A stretch of 64,000 nucleotides of DNA from Symbiopectobacterium purcellii_A (lineage in GTDB: Bacteria; Pseudomonadota; Gammaproteobacteria; Enterobacterales; Enterobacteriaceae): positions 868,001 through 932,000 of the forward strand of contig NZ_CP189882.1 in the NCBI RefSeq assembly GCF_052050035.1. Reading direction: 5' to 3'. The stretch's first letter is position 1, and each line of letters opens with the position of its first letter. The translations under genes and the position numbers were made by a program. Shown piece after piece: positions 11,343 to 21,487 of this stretch. The notes under the pieces were generated by a model. It did not search any database and was not told the DNA's origin. It was given only the letters and a program-made list of their open reading frames with translations.

Positions 11343-11370
11343 AAGCCACTTCTTGCGAGGTGGCTTTTTT
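11343..11370 (+). terminator. Terminator after tRNA-Ile
   Basis: Stem AAGCCAC/GTGGCTT followed by a run of Ts. Confidence 0.8.
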
Positions 11371-11799
11371 GTTGCTTGTGGCTAGTGTCTCCTTTTTGTC
11401 TCCCCAAAAAGCCCACTTGCAGCCAGCCGAGAATTTCAGCACTTTGTCTGTATTAAACCATCTGCCTAAATAGCTTTCTCTCTCATTCACTGAAAAGAAA
11501 ATCCTTTCCTACAGACCTTTCCATTTAACCTGACCCACAAAAAGCCATTACTTATCAGTTTGATAAAAATATTCATGGCTCCATAAGCTATCCTTCAAAC
11601 TGAAAAATATCCCTGTTCCAAAAAACGCTGGCAGTGACGGTAAATAGATCGCTTGTTACCCGGTGTTGAAAAGAGCGTAAGCATAATGGTCGCTCCTTTG
11701 TCAGATAATTAAAGCAGAGCCCCTTATATGACCGTCCACCGCTCAGCAGATGTCAACGTAATTTAAACAGGATTAACCCTATTGTTAAAAAGGAAAAAA
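11371..11799. other. Non-coding stretch
   Basis: AT-rich sequence between the tRNA terminator and the truncated lipoprotein gene. I see no ORF with a ribosome site, no RNA gene and no repeat. A promoter for the lipoprotein gene is likely near its right end. Confidence 0.5.
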
Positions 11800-12078
11800 A
11801 TGATTCGGATGAAAAACAGGGTATCGAAAGAAATCACAATCCCCGTGCTTTTTCTGTCCGGATGTGCGCCCATCCCACAGACCATTATGAAGAAAACATC
11901 TCCTCCGACTGAAACACATAAACGAAAAGGTTGTTCCGTTCAAAAGGGAACGGTATTCCTGATCGCAAGCTCGTCGAAATATGATGAAAGCGTTATTCCG
12001 GAGATTGAGACAGCACTTTCTCGCGAGTGCTACTCGGTTGACAAACGATATCTCGACCAGAAGCCTACCAGGCTGGGT
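11800..12078 (+). pseudogene. Putative small lipoprotein, 3' end removed by IS21
   Basis: Starts MIRMKNRVSKEITIPVLFLSGCAPIP after an AGGA site. FLSG-C forms a lipobox, so residue C is the likely lipidation site and the rest faces the periplasm. The remaining ~70 residues have no domain I recognise. The frame enters IS21 DNA at 12079, so everything after LDQKPTRLG is foreign. The continuation of the gene is not present in this window. Confidence 0.55.
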
Positions 12079-12959
12079 TGTCAATACCGATTGAATTCTG
12101 AACCACCCTGCCAAAGTAAAACTGACCCACCCCCTTTGAATTACTCGAGCGTAGCTGCTTTAGTTTTCTTCTGGATCTGACCGCTTTTCAGCTTATCTTT
12201 CAGTCGATAGCTTTGACCGCTGATTTGCGCGATATGCGCATGGTGAAGCAGCCGATCCAGCATCGCCGCCGTCAGCGTTTCATCATCTCCGAATGTCCCC
12301 GACCACTGGGTAAACGGCAGGTTGCTGGTCAGGACCACGCTGCCTGACTCATACCGTTTAGCGATAACCTGGAAGAACAGATTGGCTTCCATTTTACCGA
12401 AGGGAAGGTAGCCAACCTCATCTATGATCAACAACTTAGGCTTACCCACAACGCGATTAAGATAGCTTTTTAACTCCCCCTGACGATGTGATGCGAGCAG
12501 CTGTAGCATCAGATCTGCGGCTGTGACGAACCGAATACTCATTCCGGCCATCGCGGCTCTGTAGCCGAGTGCTGTCGCCAGGTGCGTTTTACCTACCCCG
12601 GACGGACCCAGCAAGACCAGGTTCTCCTGACGCTCGATAAACGCCAGCCCGGCCAACTCCTGGATATGACTGCGAGGTACGCCACTCGCAAAGGCGAAAT
12701 CAAACTGCTCCAGCGTCTTGATCACCGGTAGGCCTGATAAACGCAAAATAGTCTGCCGGCGCCGTTCGTTCAGCCCATCATGCTGAAGCTGTAAAGCAGC
12801 TTCAAGGAAGTCGGCATGAGTGCCGTTGCTGTCGATCGTCGTCTGAGCAACGGCGGGCCACTCAGCCGGTAATCTATCGAGCTTAAGCTGCTCGCAGAGC
12901 GCTGCGATACGATCATGCTGGAGGTTCATGCTTCTACCTCCAGTAGCGCCTGATACGTA
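12079..12959 (-). mobile_element. IS21-family element A, truncated (right end plus istB)
   Basis: The right terminus starts TGTCAATACCGATTGAATTC and carries the repeated end motif containing ACTGACCCACC. The element is cut at the istA/istB junction by IS5-type copy A. Its istA and left end are missing. Compare the full copy at 39623-42468. Confidence 0.9.
12141..12929 (-). CDS. istB: IS21 helper ATPase IstB
   Basis: 262-aa AAA+ ATPase starting MNLQHDRIAALCEQLKL. Walker A is GPSGVGKTHLA and Walker B is LLIIDEVGYLP. IstB helps the IstA transposase capture target DNA. The frame is intact, but its istA partner is deleted in this copy. ORF prediction extends it upstream into IS5 DNA, which I exclude. 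Confidence 0.92.
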   Translation of the reverse strand: MNLQHDRIAALCEQLKLDRLPAEWPAVAQTTIDSNGTHADFLEAALQLQHDGLNERRRQTILRLSGLPVIKTLEQFDFAFASGVPRSHIQELAGLAFIERQENLVLLGPSGVGKTHLATALGYRAAMAGMSIRFVTAADLMLQLLASHRQGELKSYLNRVVGKPKLLIIDEVGYLPFGKMEANLFFQVIAKRYESGSVVLTSNLPFTQWSGTFGDDETLTAAMLDRLLHHAHIAQISGQSYRLKDKLKSGQIQKKTKAATLE

Positions 12960-13906
12960 AAGCGTGTTGCTTAATAGTGAAATAAGGGTGTTTCGGTGAT
13001 TGAAGTAAATTTTACGCTGTTCTGAGATGGAAATTCCAAAGACCGGCGCTAAGGAGTAAGAAGGTATCATCAATAAAGGGTCTACGATTCCGTAAAATTT
13101 GGGTCATGCAACCGAGGCGCTTGATACCCGCGATGGCGTGTTCAACTGTAATACGGATGCCCGAGATTATTTTATTTTCTTGTTTTTGTTCAGGCGATAA
13201 AGGTCTTTTTCGAGTTCCTTTTTTTGGGATTTGTGTATTAGGATGCTGTTTATCTATACCTTGAAAACCGGTATCTGCCCAGATGGTTACCTCAGGAGGA
13301 ATATGGCGAATTATATCGACTTTATCGAGTAAGCGTTTATCGTGACGGCGCCCATTTTTGCTCATGGGGATAAATCCAATTTGCCTTGTTTCGTCAGTCA
13401 TAATAAGCCCTTTTCGAGTGGTCTGTCTTTTCTTTCCCGAATACATTTTTTTTCGCCGACGCAGATTCTTAGGCTTTTGGACAGGTCGCTCTGTCCCATC
13501 AATAAAGACGTCTTTAACTCCAGGAAAGGCGCGAAAAAATTCCTCAGCAGAGCGAATTTGACGAGCGGGCAAAACACATTCTCGCCCCAAGGTCATCTCT
13601 AAAACCGGCAATAATATTTTTACCCAGCGACGGCTTTGTTGAATAATTTAAGATACTGATTTATATAAGCATTATAAAATTTCAACGACTAATTTTTCCT
13701 CTCGGAATGCTTTTTATTGTGCTAACTATTTGATTTGTCGTTCTAACAAAATACATTCTCTGTAAATGCATTCTAACTAAAGAAGATGTAAATCAAACGG
13801 TTAAATTATTCAACAAAGCCCCCAGCGACATACCCGTGTTCTATCTAAACCAAAAAGAAGTCCTTGCAAATCATAGGTCGGATAACATTTTAAATACAAT
13901 AAAATA
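12960..13906 (-). mobile_element. IS5-family (DDE_4 type) copy A, 5' part missing, split by MITE-B
   Basis: The right terminus AAGCGTGTTGCTTAATAG starts at 12960. The transposase C-terminal 199 codons lie at 13012-13611. MITE-B interrupts it at 13632, and coding continues from 13821 to the IS256 junction at 13906. The 5' end is absent, so this copy is dead. Confidence 0.9.
13632..13820 (-). mobile_element. MITE-B copy 1 (IS903-type miniature element)
   Basis: A 189-bp AT-rich non-coding element with termini GGCTTTGTTGAATAATTTAA and its inverse. It is flanked by the perfect 9-bp duplication CCCAGCGAC (13623-13631 and 13821-13829) inside IS5-type copy A. Its terminal 15 bp match the IS903-group ends in this window. 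Confidence 0.93.
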
Positions 13907-15215
13907 GAGACTGTAAAATAATCTGTGTAAATGGCATTTTGAGGAAAACCTTCAAAGGATAACAAAATGCCTATCAGCAACGAACTTATTGACCAACTGC
14001 TTCAAGATTGTCACTCCCCTCAGGATCTGCTGGGTGAATCAGGCCTACTCAAGGTGCTGACTAAAAGACTGGCGGAACGGGTTCTTGAAGCTGAGATGGA
14101 GATGCACCTTGGGTATGCTAAGCATGACCCGGCTGGTAATCATTCAGGCAACTCACGCAATGGCAAGACATCCAAGAGCGTACGTAGCCAAAATGGGGAG
14201 ATCGAGCTCGATATTCCGCGCGACCGCAACAGTACCTTCGAGCCGACACTGATCGGTAAGCACGAAAAACAGCTTAACGGCTTCGATGACCGCATTATTT
14301 CTCTCTATTCCAGAGGGTTATCAACCCGTGATATTCAGGCACACTTTAAAGAAGTCTACGGGGTCGATGTTTCCGCTGGCTTCATTTCTCAAGTGACCAA
14401 TGCTGTGATGGATGAAGTTAAGCGCTGGCAGCAACGGCCGCTGGATGCGCTTTATCCCATTGTTTACCTTGACTGTATTGTTGTCAAAAGCCAGGACGGC
14501 GGAGCCGTGGCCAACAAGTCTGTTTATCTGGCCCTCGGCGTCAACGGCCAGGGCGAAAAAGAGCTGCTGGGGCTATGGATAGCCAAAACTGAGGGGGCCA
14601 AGTTCTGGTTATCTGTGATGACAGAACTGAAAAATCGTGGGCTAAAGGACATCTTCGTCGCCTGCTGCGATGGCCTGAAAGGCTTTCCTGATGCCATTGA
14701 AGCTGTTTACCCGCATACGCGGGTACAGCTCTGCATTGTGCATCAGGTGCGGAACTCGCTGCGCTACGTCGGCTGGAAAGAGCGTAAGGCCGTTGCTGCT
14801 GACCTGCGCACCATCTATAGTTCCGCAACGCTAGAGGGCGCTGAAGAGGCCCTGGATGCCTTCGCGGCCAAATGGGATGAACAGTTCCCGACGATCAGCC
14901 CGTCGTGGAGAAATAATTGGGAACGTCTCATCGTCATTTTTGACTTTCCGCCGGAGATCCGCAAGGTTATCTACACCACCAACGCGATAGAGTCGTTAAA
15001 TGCTTCATTGCGCAAGATAACGAAAACGCGACGAATATTTCCAACGGATGACTCGGTGATAAAATTACTCTATCTAGCCTTGCATAATATCTCTGCTAAA
15101 TGGACCTTGCCAATCAGAGACTGGAAACCTGCTATGAGCCAATTCATGTTGATGTATGGAGAACGAATCTCCGGTTAAGCAATGGAGCCATTTACACAAA
15201 ATTCTTTACAGACTC
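13907..15215 (+). mobile_element. IS256-family element, copy 1 (complete)
   Basis: 1309 bp with ends GAGACTGTAAAATAATCTGT and TTCTTTACAGACTC. The left flank is IS5 DNA and the right flank is the interior of another IS256. There is no 8-bp duplication, so the element has been through a recombination. Confidence 0.95.
13967..15178 (+). CDS. IS256-family transposase
   Basis: 403-aa Mutator-type DDE transposase starting MPISNELIDQLLQDCHSPQD. The first catalytic Asp is in YPIVYLDCIVVKSQD, the second in VACCDGLKGFPDAI, and the Glu in YTTNAIESLNASLRK. Intact and presumably functional. It is nearly identical to the copies at 38082 and 55047. Confidence 0.95.
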   Translation: MPISNELIDQLLQDCHSPQDLLGESGLLKVLTKRLAERVLEAEMEMHLGYAKHDPAGNHSGNSRNGKTSKSVRSQNGEIELDIPRDRNSTFEPTLIGKHEKQLNGFDDRIISLYSRGLSTRDIQAHFKEVYGVDVSAGFISQVTNAVMDEVKRWQQRPLDALYPIVYLDCIVVKSQDGGAVANKSVYLALGVNGQGEKELLGLWIAKTEGAKFWLSVMTELKNRGLKDIFVACCDGLKGFPDAIEAVYPHTRVQLCIVHQVRNSLRYVGWKERKAVAADLRTIYSSATLEGAEEALDAFAAKWDEQFPTISPSWRNNWERLIVIFDFPPEIRKVIYTTNAIESLNASLRKITKTRRIFPTDDSVIKLLYLALHNISAKWTLPIRDWKPAMSQFMLMYGERISG

Positions 15216-15229
15216 TTATCTTGCGCAAT

Positions 15230-16266
15230 AAGCGTGTTGCTTAATAGTGAAATAAGGGTGTTTCGGTGATTGAAGTAAATTTTATGCTGTTCTGAGATGG
15301 AAATTCCAAAGACCGGCGCTAAGGAGTAAGAAGGTATCATCAATAAAGGGTCTACGATTCCGTAAAATTTGGGTCATGCAACCGAGGCGCTTGATACCCG
15401 CGATGGCGTGTTCAACTGTAATACGGATGCCCGAGATTATTTTATTTTCTTGTTTTTGTTCAGGCGATAAAGGTCTTTTTCGAGTTCCTTTTTTTGGGAT
15501 TTGTGTATTAGGATGCTGTTTATCTATACCTTGAAAACCGGTATCTGCCCAGATGGTTACCTCAGGAGGAATATGGCGAATTATATCGACTTTATCGAGT
15601 AAGCGTTTATCGTGACGGCGCCCATTTTTGCTCATGGGGATAAATCCAATTTGCCTTGTTTCGTCAGTCATAATAAGCCCTTTTCGAGTGGTCTGTCTTT
15701 TCTTTCCCGAATACATTTTTTTTCGCCGACGCAGATTCTTAGGCTTTTGGACAGGTCGCTCTGTCCCATCAATAAAGACGTCTTTAACTCCAGGAAAGGC
15801 GCGAAAAAATTCCTCAGCAGAGCGAATTTGACGAGCGGGCAAAACACATTCTCGCCCCAAGGTCATCTCTAAAACCGGCAATAATATTTTTACCCAGCGA
15901 CATACCCGTGTTCTATCTAAACCAAAAAGAAGTCCTTGCAAATCATAGGTCGGATAACATTTTAAATACAATAAAATAAAAAGCAGTTTATCTAATGGGG
16001 TTGGGATAAATCCTTTCTGCCCTGCACCCATCTGCCGCTCGTGATCTTTTCGATTCTTTTTCCGATAAATCAAATAACAAGCTGAAAATTCAGCGGCTAA
16101 ATTTTTCAATTCTTCGACTGATAATCCAATGATTGCTTTACATAAACGATTATCTCGTAACAACCGCTCTTTGTTGATCATTTCAAACCTTTATTCTCTA
16201 AGTTAAACCTCTTTTTATTCTCAATAGCCTGACAAAAAATGCAAGTCTCTATTCAGCAACTAGTTT
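15230..16266 (-). mobile_element. IS5-family (DDE_4 type) copy B, complete
   Basis: 1037 bp with termini AAGCGTGTTGCTTAATAG and (inverted) AAACTAGTTGCTGAATAG, flanked by the 3-bp duplication AAT. It is inserted in IS256 copy 2. This is the only uninterrupted full-length copy in the window. Confidence 0.95.
15282..16181 (-). CDS. IS5-family DDE_4-type transposase
   Basis: 299-aa transposase. The N-terminal HTH region (LYLKCYPTYDLQGLLFGLDR, residues ~72-91) is followed by the DDE core: Asp in VKDVFIDGTERPV, Asp in TIWADTGFQGID and Glu in IRITVEHAIAGIKR. Starting at MINKERLLRDN is supported by the same start in all copies. Intact. Confidence 0.93.
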   Translation of the reverse strand: MINKERLLRDNRLCKAIIGLSVEELKNLAAEFSACYLIYRKKNRKDHERQMGAGQKGFIPTPLDKLLFILLYLKCYPTYDLQGLLFGLDRTRVCRWVKILLPVLEMTLGRECVLPARQIRSAEEFFRAFPGVKDVFIDGTERPVQKPKNLRRRKKMYSGKKRQTTRKGLIMTDETRQIGFIPMSKNGRRHDKRLLDKVDIIRHIPPEVTIWADTGFQGIDKQHPNTQIPKKGTRKRPLSPEQKQENKIISGIRITVEHAIAGIKRLGCMTQILRNRRPFIDDTFLLLSAGLWNFHLRTA

Positions 16267-17411
16267 AATGAAGCATTTAACGACTCTATCGCGTTGGTGG
16301 TGTAGATAACCTTGCGGATCTCCGGCGGAAAGTCAAAAATGACGATGAGACGTTCCCAATTATTTCTCCACGACGGGCTGATCGTCGGGAACTGTTCATC
16401 CCATTTGGCCGCGAAGGCATCCAGGGCCTCTTCAGCGCCCTCTAGCGTTGCGGAACTATAGATGGTGCGCAGGTCAGCAGCAACGGCCTTACGCTCTTTC
16501 CAGCCGACGTAGCGCAGCGAGTTCCGCACCTGATGCACAATGCAGAGCTGTACCCGCGTATGCGGGTAAACAGCTTCAATGGCATCAGGAAAGCCTTTCA
16601 GGCCATCGCAGCAGGCGACGAAGATGTCCTTTAGCCCACGATTTTTCAGTTCTGTCATCACAGATAACCAGAACTTGGCCCCCTCAGTTTTGGCTATCCA
16701 TAGCCCCAGCAGCTCTTTTTCGCCCTGGCCGTTGACGCCGAGGGCCAGATAAACAGACTTGTTGGCCACGGCTCCGCCGTCCTGGCTTTTGACAACAATA
16801 CAGTCAAGGTAAACAATGGGATAAAGCGCATCCAGCGGCCGTTGCTGCCAGCGCTTAACTTCATCCATCACAGCATTGGTCACTTGAGAAATGAAGCCAG
16901 CGGAAACATCGACCCCGTAGACTTCTTTAAAGTGTGCCTGAATATCACGGGTTGATAACCCTCTGGAATAGAGAGAAATAATGCGGTCATCGAAGCCGTT
17001 AAGCTGTTTTTCGTGCTTACCGATCAGTGTCGGCTCGAAGGTACTGTTGCGGTCGCGCGGAATATCGAGCTCGATCTCCCCATTTTGGCTACGTACGCTC
17101 TTGGATGTCTTGCCATTGCGTGAGTTGCCTGAATGATTACCAGCCGGGTCATGCTTAGCATACCCAAGGTGCATCTCCATCTCAGCTTCAAGAACCCGTT
17201 CCGCCAGTCTTTTAGTCAGCACCTTGAGTAGGCCTGATTCACCCAGCAGATCCTGAGGGGAGTGACAATCTTGAAGCAGTTGGTCAATAAGTTCGTTGCT
17301 GATAGGCATTTTGTTATCCTTTGAAGGTTTTCCTCAAAATGCCATTTACACAGATTATTTTACAGTCTCTTTATCCCAACCCCATTAGATACACTGCTTT
17401 TTATTTTATTG

Positions 17412-18467
17412 GGCTTTGTTGAATAAATCAGAATTAGCCGACAGGATGACTCCCTCTGCTACACCTGTTATCCTATCCTGACGCTGTGTGGCATACCCAA
17501 CAACGTCATACGGTTCAGCGCTTTGACCATCGCTATGGCTTCACCTACTTGAGCCTCATAGTCACGCAGGCTCAGATGGCCACCCAGCAAAGTTTTTATG
17601 CGGAACATCGCTGTTTCTGCCACTGAACGCCGGTGATAACCCACTTTCTTTTTCCACATATCATTACTCCCGCTCAGACGCTGATTCGCCACCGCATGGT
17701 TACGTTCATGGTACTTGTCCGGCCAGTATTTGGCTCCGCTTCGCGGCGGGATAAGGGGCCTGATTTTCTTTCTTAGCAACGCATCGTGGCAGTAACGGGC
17801 GTCATAAGCACCGTCTGCTGACACTTGCCTGATTTTTCGGTGGGTTTGGTTAATCAGGCCCGGCAGTGCCTGCGCATCTGTCGTTCCGCTGAGCGATAAG
17901 TCGGCACAGATAATCTCATGCGTCGCACTGTCTGCTGCCAGATGAAGCTTGCGCCACACTCTTCGTCTGTCAGCCCCATGCTGCCTGACTTTCCATTCAC
18001 CTTCGCCAAAGACCTTCAGACCGGTACTGTCGATGACCAGATGCGAGATTTCACCACGCGTTGGCGTTTTTATGCTGATACTGACGGTTTTTGCCCGCCT
18101 ACTGACCAGAGAGTAGTCCGGGCAGCGCAGTGGCAGGCTCATCAGTGTAAAAACCGAGTCGACAAAGCCCTGTAATGCCCGGAGCGACAGGTTAAACACG
18201 CGCTTTATCATCAAAACCGTGGTAACAGCCATATCGGTGTAGTAAAGCGGCCGACCACGACCTTGAGGCGAAGAACTGTCAGTCCATGCAGCGATGGCCG
18301 ACTCATCAAGCCAGACCGTCAGGGAGCCGCGTTGTCTGAGTGCTTTGTTGTAGGTGGGCCAGTTGGTGATTTTAAACTTTTGCTTTGCCATGGGGAGCTG
18401 CTATCGGGAGCGATGATAGTGCTTTGATCCGGCGATCCCCTGAAAGTTCGATTTATTCAACAAAGCC
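17412..18467 (-). mobile_element. IS903-group IS5-family element, copy A (complete)
   Basis: 1056 bp with termini GGCTTTGTTGAATAAATC and their inverse. It is flanked by the perfect 9-bp duplication ATTTTATTG and inserted in IS5-type copy H. Confidence 0.95.
17468..18391 (-). CDS. IS903-group transposase
   Basis: 307-aa DDE transposase starting MAKQKFKITNWPTYNKALRQ. Catalytic Asp residues lie in HLVIDSTGLKVFGEGEW and QVSADGAYDARYC. The Glu is in HRRSVAETAMFRIK, the family YREK-like segment. Intact, and the probable source of activity for MITE-B. Confidence 0.94.
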   Translation of the reverse strand: MAKQKFKITNWPTYNKALRQRGSLTVWLDESAIAAWTDSSSPQGRGRPLYYTDMAVTTVLMIKRVFNLSLRALQGFVDSVFTLMSLPLRCPDYSLVSRRAKTVSISIKTPTRGEISHLVIDSTGLKVFGEGEWKVRQHGADRRRVWRKLHLAADSATHEIICADLSLSGTTDAQALPGLINQTHRKIRQVSADGAYDARYCHDALLRKKIRPLIPPRSGAKYWPDKYHERNHAVANQRLSGSNDMWKKKVGYHRRSVAETAMFRIKTLLGGHLSLRDYEAQVGEAIAMVKALNRMTLLGMPHSVRIG

Positions 18468-18981
18468 ATTTTATTGTATTTAAAATGTTATCCGACCTAT
18501 GATTTGCAAGGACTTCTTTTTGGTTTAGATAGAACACGGGTATGTCGCTGGGTAAAAATATTATTGCCGGTTTTAGAGATGACCTTGGGGCGAGAATGTG
18601 TTTTGCCCGCTCGTCAAATTCGCTCTGCTGAGGAATTTTTTCGCGCCTTTCCTGGAGTTAAAGACGTCTTTATTGATGGGACAGAGCGACCTGTCCAAAA
18701 GCCTAAGAATCTGCGTCGGCGAAAAAAAATGTATTCGGGAAAGAAAAGACAGACCACTCGAAAAGGGCTTATTATGACTGACGAAACAAGGCAAATTGGA
18801 TTTATCCCCATGAGCAAAAATGGGCGCCGTCACGATAAACGCTTACTCGATAAAGTCGATATAATTCGCCATATTCCTCCTGAGGTAACCATCTGGGCAG
18901 ATACCGGTTTTCAAGGTATAGATAAACAGCATCCTAATACACAAATCCCAAAAAAAGGAACTCGAAAAAGACCTTTATCGC

Positions 18982-20919
18982 GGCTTTGTTGAATAAATCA
19001 GAATTAGCCGACAGGATGACTCCCTCTGCTACACCTGTTATCCTATCCTGACGCTGTGTGGCATACCCAACAACGTCATACGGTTCAGCGCTTTGACCAT
19101 CGCTATGGCTTCACCTACTTGAGCCTCATAGTCACGCAGGCTCAGATGGCCACCCAGCAAAGTTTTTATGCGGAACATCGCTGTTTCTGCCACTGAACGC
19201 CGGTGATAACCCACTTTCTTTTTCCACATATCATTACTCCCGCTCAGACGCTGATTCGCCACCGCATGGTTACGTTCATGGTACTTGTCCGGCCAGTATT
19301 TGGCTCCGCTTCGCGGCGGGATAAGGGGCCTGATTTTCTTTCTTAGCAACGCATCGTGGCAGTAACGGGCGTCATAAGCACCGTCTGCTGACACTTCCCT
19401 GATTTTTCGGTGGGTTTGGCTAATCAGGCCCGGCAGTGCCTGCGCATCTGTCGTTCCGCTGAGCGATAAGTCGGCACAGATAATCTCATGCGTCGCACTG
19501 TCTGCTGCCAGATGAAGCTTGCGCCACACTCTTCGTCTGTCAGCCCCATGCTGCCTGACTTTCCATTCACCTTCGCCAAAGACCTTCAGACCGGTACTGT
19601 CGATGACCAGATGCGAGATTTCACCACGCGTTGGCGTTTTTATGCTGATATAGCTAAACGACTTAATTTTGATTACATTATTTAAATGAGCTATTCAATT
19701 GATTTTAGACGTAAAGTGATATCTACACGGAAAAACGAAGGGTTGAGTATCCGAGAAACAGCGAAGCAATTTCGGATTGGCCCTGCCTCTGTATCGCGTT
19801 GGATTAATCAAATAGAGTCAAAAGCATCGACCACGCGTCAGCGAAAGATCGATAAATCCGAGTTGATAAAAGATGTTGAACAATATCCAGATGCTTACCA
19901 AAAAGAACGTGCAGAGCGTTTTGGCGTTTGTCAGAAGGCCATTTGGCAAGCGCTTAAAAAGCTGGGATTGACCTATAAAAAAAACTCTACGTCATCCGAA
20001 AGCCGACGAAAACGCCCGGCAGGGATTTCAACAAAAAAAACAACAGTATGAAAAAGAAGGTAAACCTATTGTTTTTATTGATGAAAGTGGTTTTTCACAC
20101 GATGCCCCACGGACTCACGGCTATTCCCCAAAAGGTCAACGGTGTTTTGGCCTGAAGAACTGGGGAGCTAGGGGAAGAACAAATGTTATCGGCGCTTTAT
20201 TAGGCACAACGCTGTTTGCTATCGGATTATTTGATATCAATATTAACAGCGATGTTTTCTATGCCTGGGTCACACAAGTCCTTATCCCAGTACTCCCTAA
20301 AAACAGTGTAATCATGATGGACAATGCCACTTTTCACAAAAAACATAATATTCAACAAGTCATCATCGATGCAGGGTATATGGTGGAGTATTTGCCTACA
20401 TATTCGCCAGATCTTAACCCAATTGAGCATAAATGGGCACAAGCAAAAAGCAAAAAAAGAGAGATGGGTTGCGATACAGAGAGTTTGTTCTCAGTCCATA
20501 TGGTGTAATCAAAATTAAGTCGCTTGGCTATACTGACGGTTTTTGCCCGCCGACTGACCAGAGAGTAGTCCGGGCAGCGCAGTGGCAGGCTCATCAGTGT
20601 AAAAACCGAGTCGACAAAGCCCTGTAATGCCCGGAGCGACAGGTTAAACACGCGCTTTATCATCAAAACCGTGGTAACAGCCATATCGGTGTAGTAAAGC
20701 GGCCGACCACGACCTTCAGGCGAAGCACTGTCAGTCCATGCAGCGATGGCCGACTCATCAAGCCAGACCGTCAGGGAGCCGCGTTGTCTGAGTGCTTTGT
20801 TGTAGGTGGGCCAGTTGGTGATTTTAAACTTTTGCTTTGCCATGGGGAGCTGCTATCGGGAGCGATGATAGTGCTTTGATCCGGCGATCCCCTGAAAGTT
20901 CGATTTATTCAACAAAGCC
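18982..20919 (-). mobile_element. IS903-group element, copy B, split by IS630 copy 2
   Basis: 1938 bp, which is 1056 plus an 882-bp IS630 insertion. It is flanked by the 9-bp duplication CTTTATCGC inside IS5-type copy H. Its transposase is disrupted at codon ~105. Confidence 0.94.
19649..20532 (+). mobile_element. IS630-family element, copy 2
   Basis: 884 bp including both TAs, inserted in IS903 copy B. orfA (19686-20051, 121 aa, starting MSYSIDFRRKVISTRKNEGL) is an HTH domain. orfB, from about 19977, carries the DDE domain in the +1 frame relative to orfA. An A8 run at the overlap (19978-19985) is the likely shift site. Confidence 0.92.
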
Positions 20920-21162
20920 CTTTATCGCCTGAACAAAAACAAGAAAATAAAATAATCTCGGGCATCCGTATTACAGTTGAACACGCCATCGCGGGTATCA
21001 AGCGCCTCGGTTGCATGACCCAAATTTTACGGAATCGTAGACCCTTTATTGATGATACCTTCTTACTCCTTAGCGCCGGTCTTTGGAATTTCCATCTCAG
21101 AACAGCGTAAAATTTACTTCAATCACCGAAACACCCTTATTTCACTATTAAGCAACACGCTT

Positions 21163-21487
21163 ATAGTGACCAAGGAAGCCATTACACCAGTCGTCAGTAT
21201 AGGCAGCCATTGTGGCGTTATCAGATGACCCAAAGTATGAGTCGCAGAGGAAATTGTTGGGATAATAGTCCGATGGAGCGATTCTTCCGTAGTCTGAAGA
21301 CTGAATGGGTGCCAACGACTGGCTACCAAAGCTTTAGTACTGCTCAATCATCCATTATTCGCTACATAACCCATTATTATAGCGATGTCAGACCTCACTG
21401 GTATAACGGTGGGTTAACACCAAATGAATCAGAACGGCTGTTCCATCAACAGTCAGGTAGGGTGGCCAAATTTAGTTGACCACTACA
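21163..21487 (+). mobile_element. IS3-family remnant 1 (3' end of orfB)
   Basis: Encodes the end of an IS3 orfB: SMSRRGNCWDNSPMERFFRSLK, then NESERLFHQQSGRVAKFS. The terminus ...GACCACTACA ends at 21487. The 5' part was lost at the boundary with IS5-type copy H. Confidence 0.88.

Larger units (their letters stand above)
15216..17369 (-). mobile_element. IS256-family copy 2, 3' end deleted and split by IS5-type copy B
   Basis: Only 14 bp of the 3' side (15216-15229) precede the IS5 insertion. The rest runs from 16267 to the intact 5' terminus at 17369. The transposase has 348 native codons up to SLNASL and is therefore truncated. The missing ~190 bp abuts IS256 copy 1, which indicates recombination or deletion. 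Confidence 0.9.
17370..21162 (+). mobile_element. IS5-family (DDE_4 type) copy H, 5'-truncated and split by two IS903
   Basis: The element pieces are 17370-17411, 18468-18981 and 20920-21162, joined across two IS903 copies. They rebuild the transposase from IPTPLD to the C-terminus HLRTA. The 5' end is replaced by IS256 copy 2. The right terminus GCAACACGCTT ends at 21162 and abuts an IS3 remnant. Confidence 0.9.

Noticed and set aside
13342..13602. Recurring 86-, 67-, 71- and 95-codon frames antisense to the IS5, IS630 and IS256 transposases
   Set aside because: They recur only because the IS copies recur; no start signals and no independent homology.
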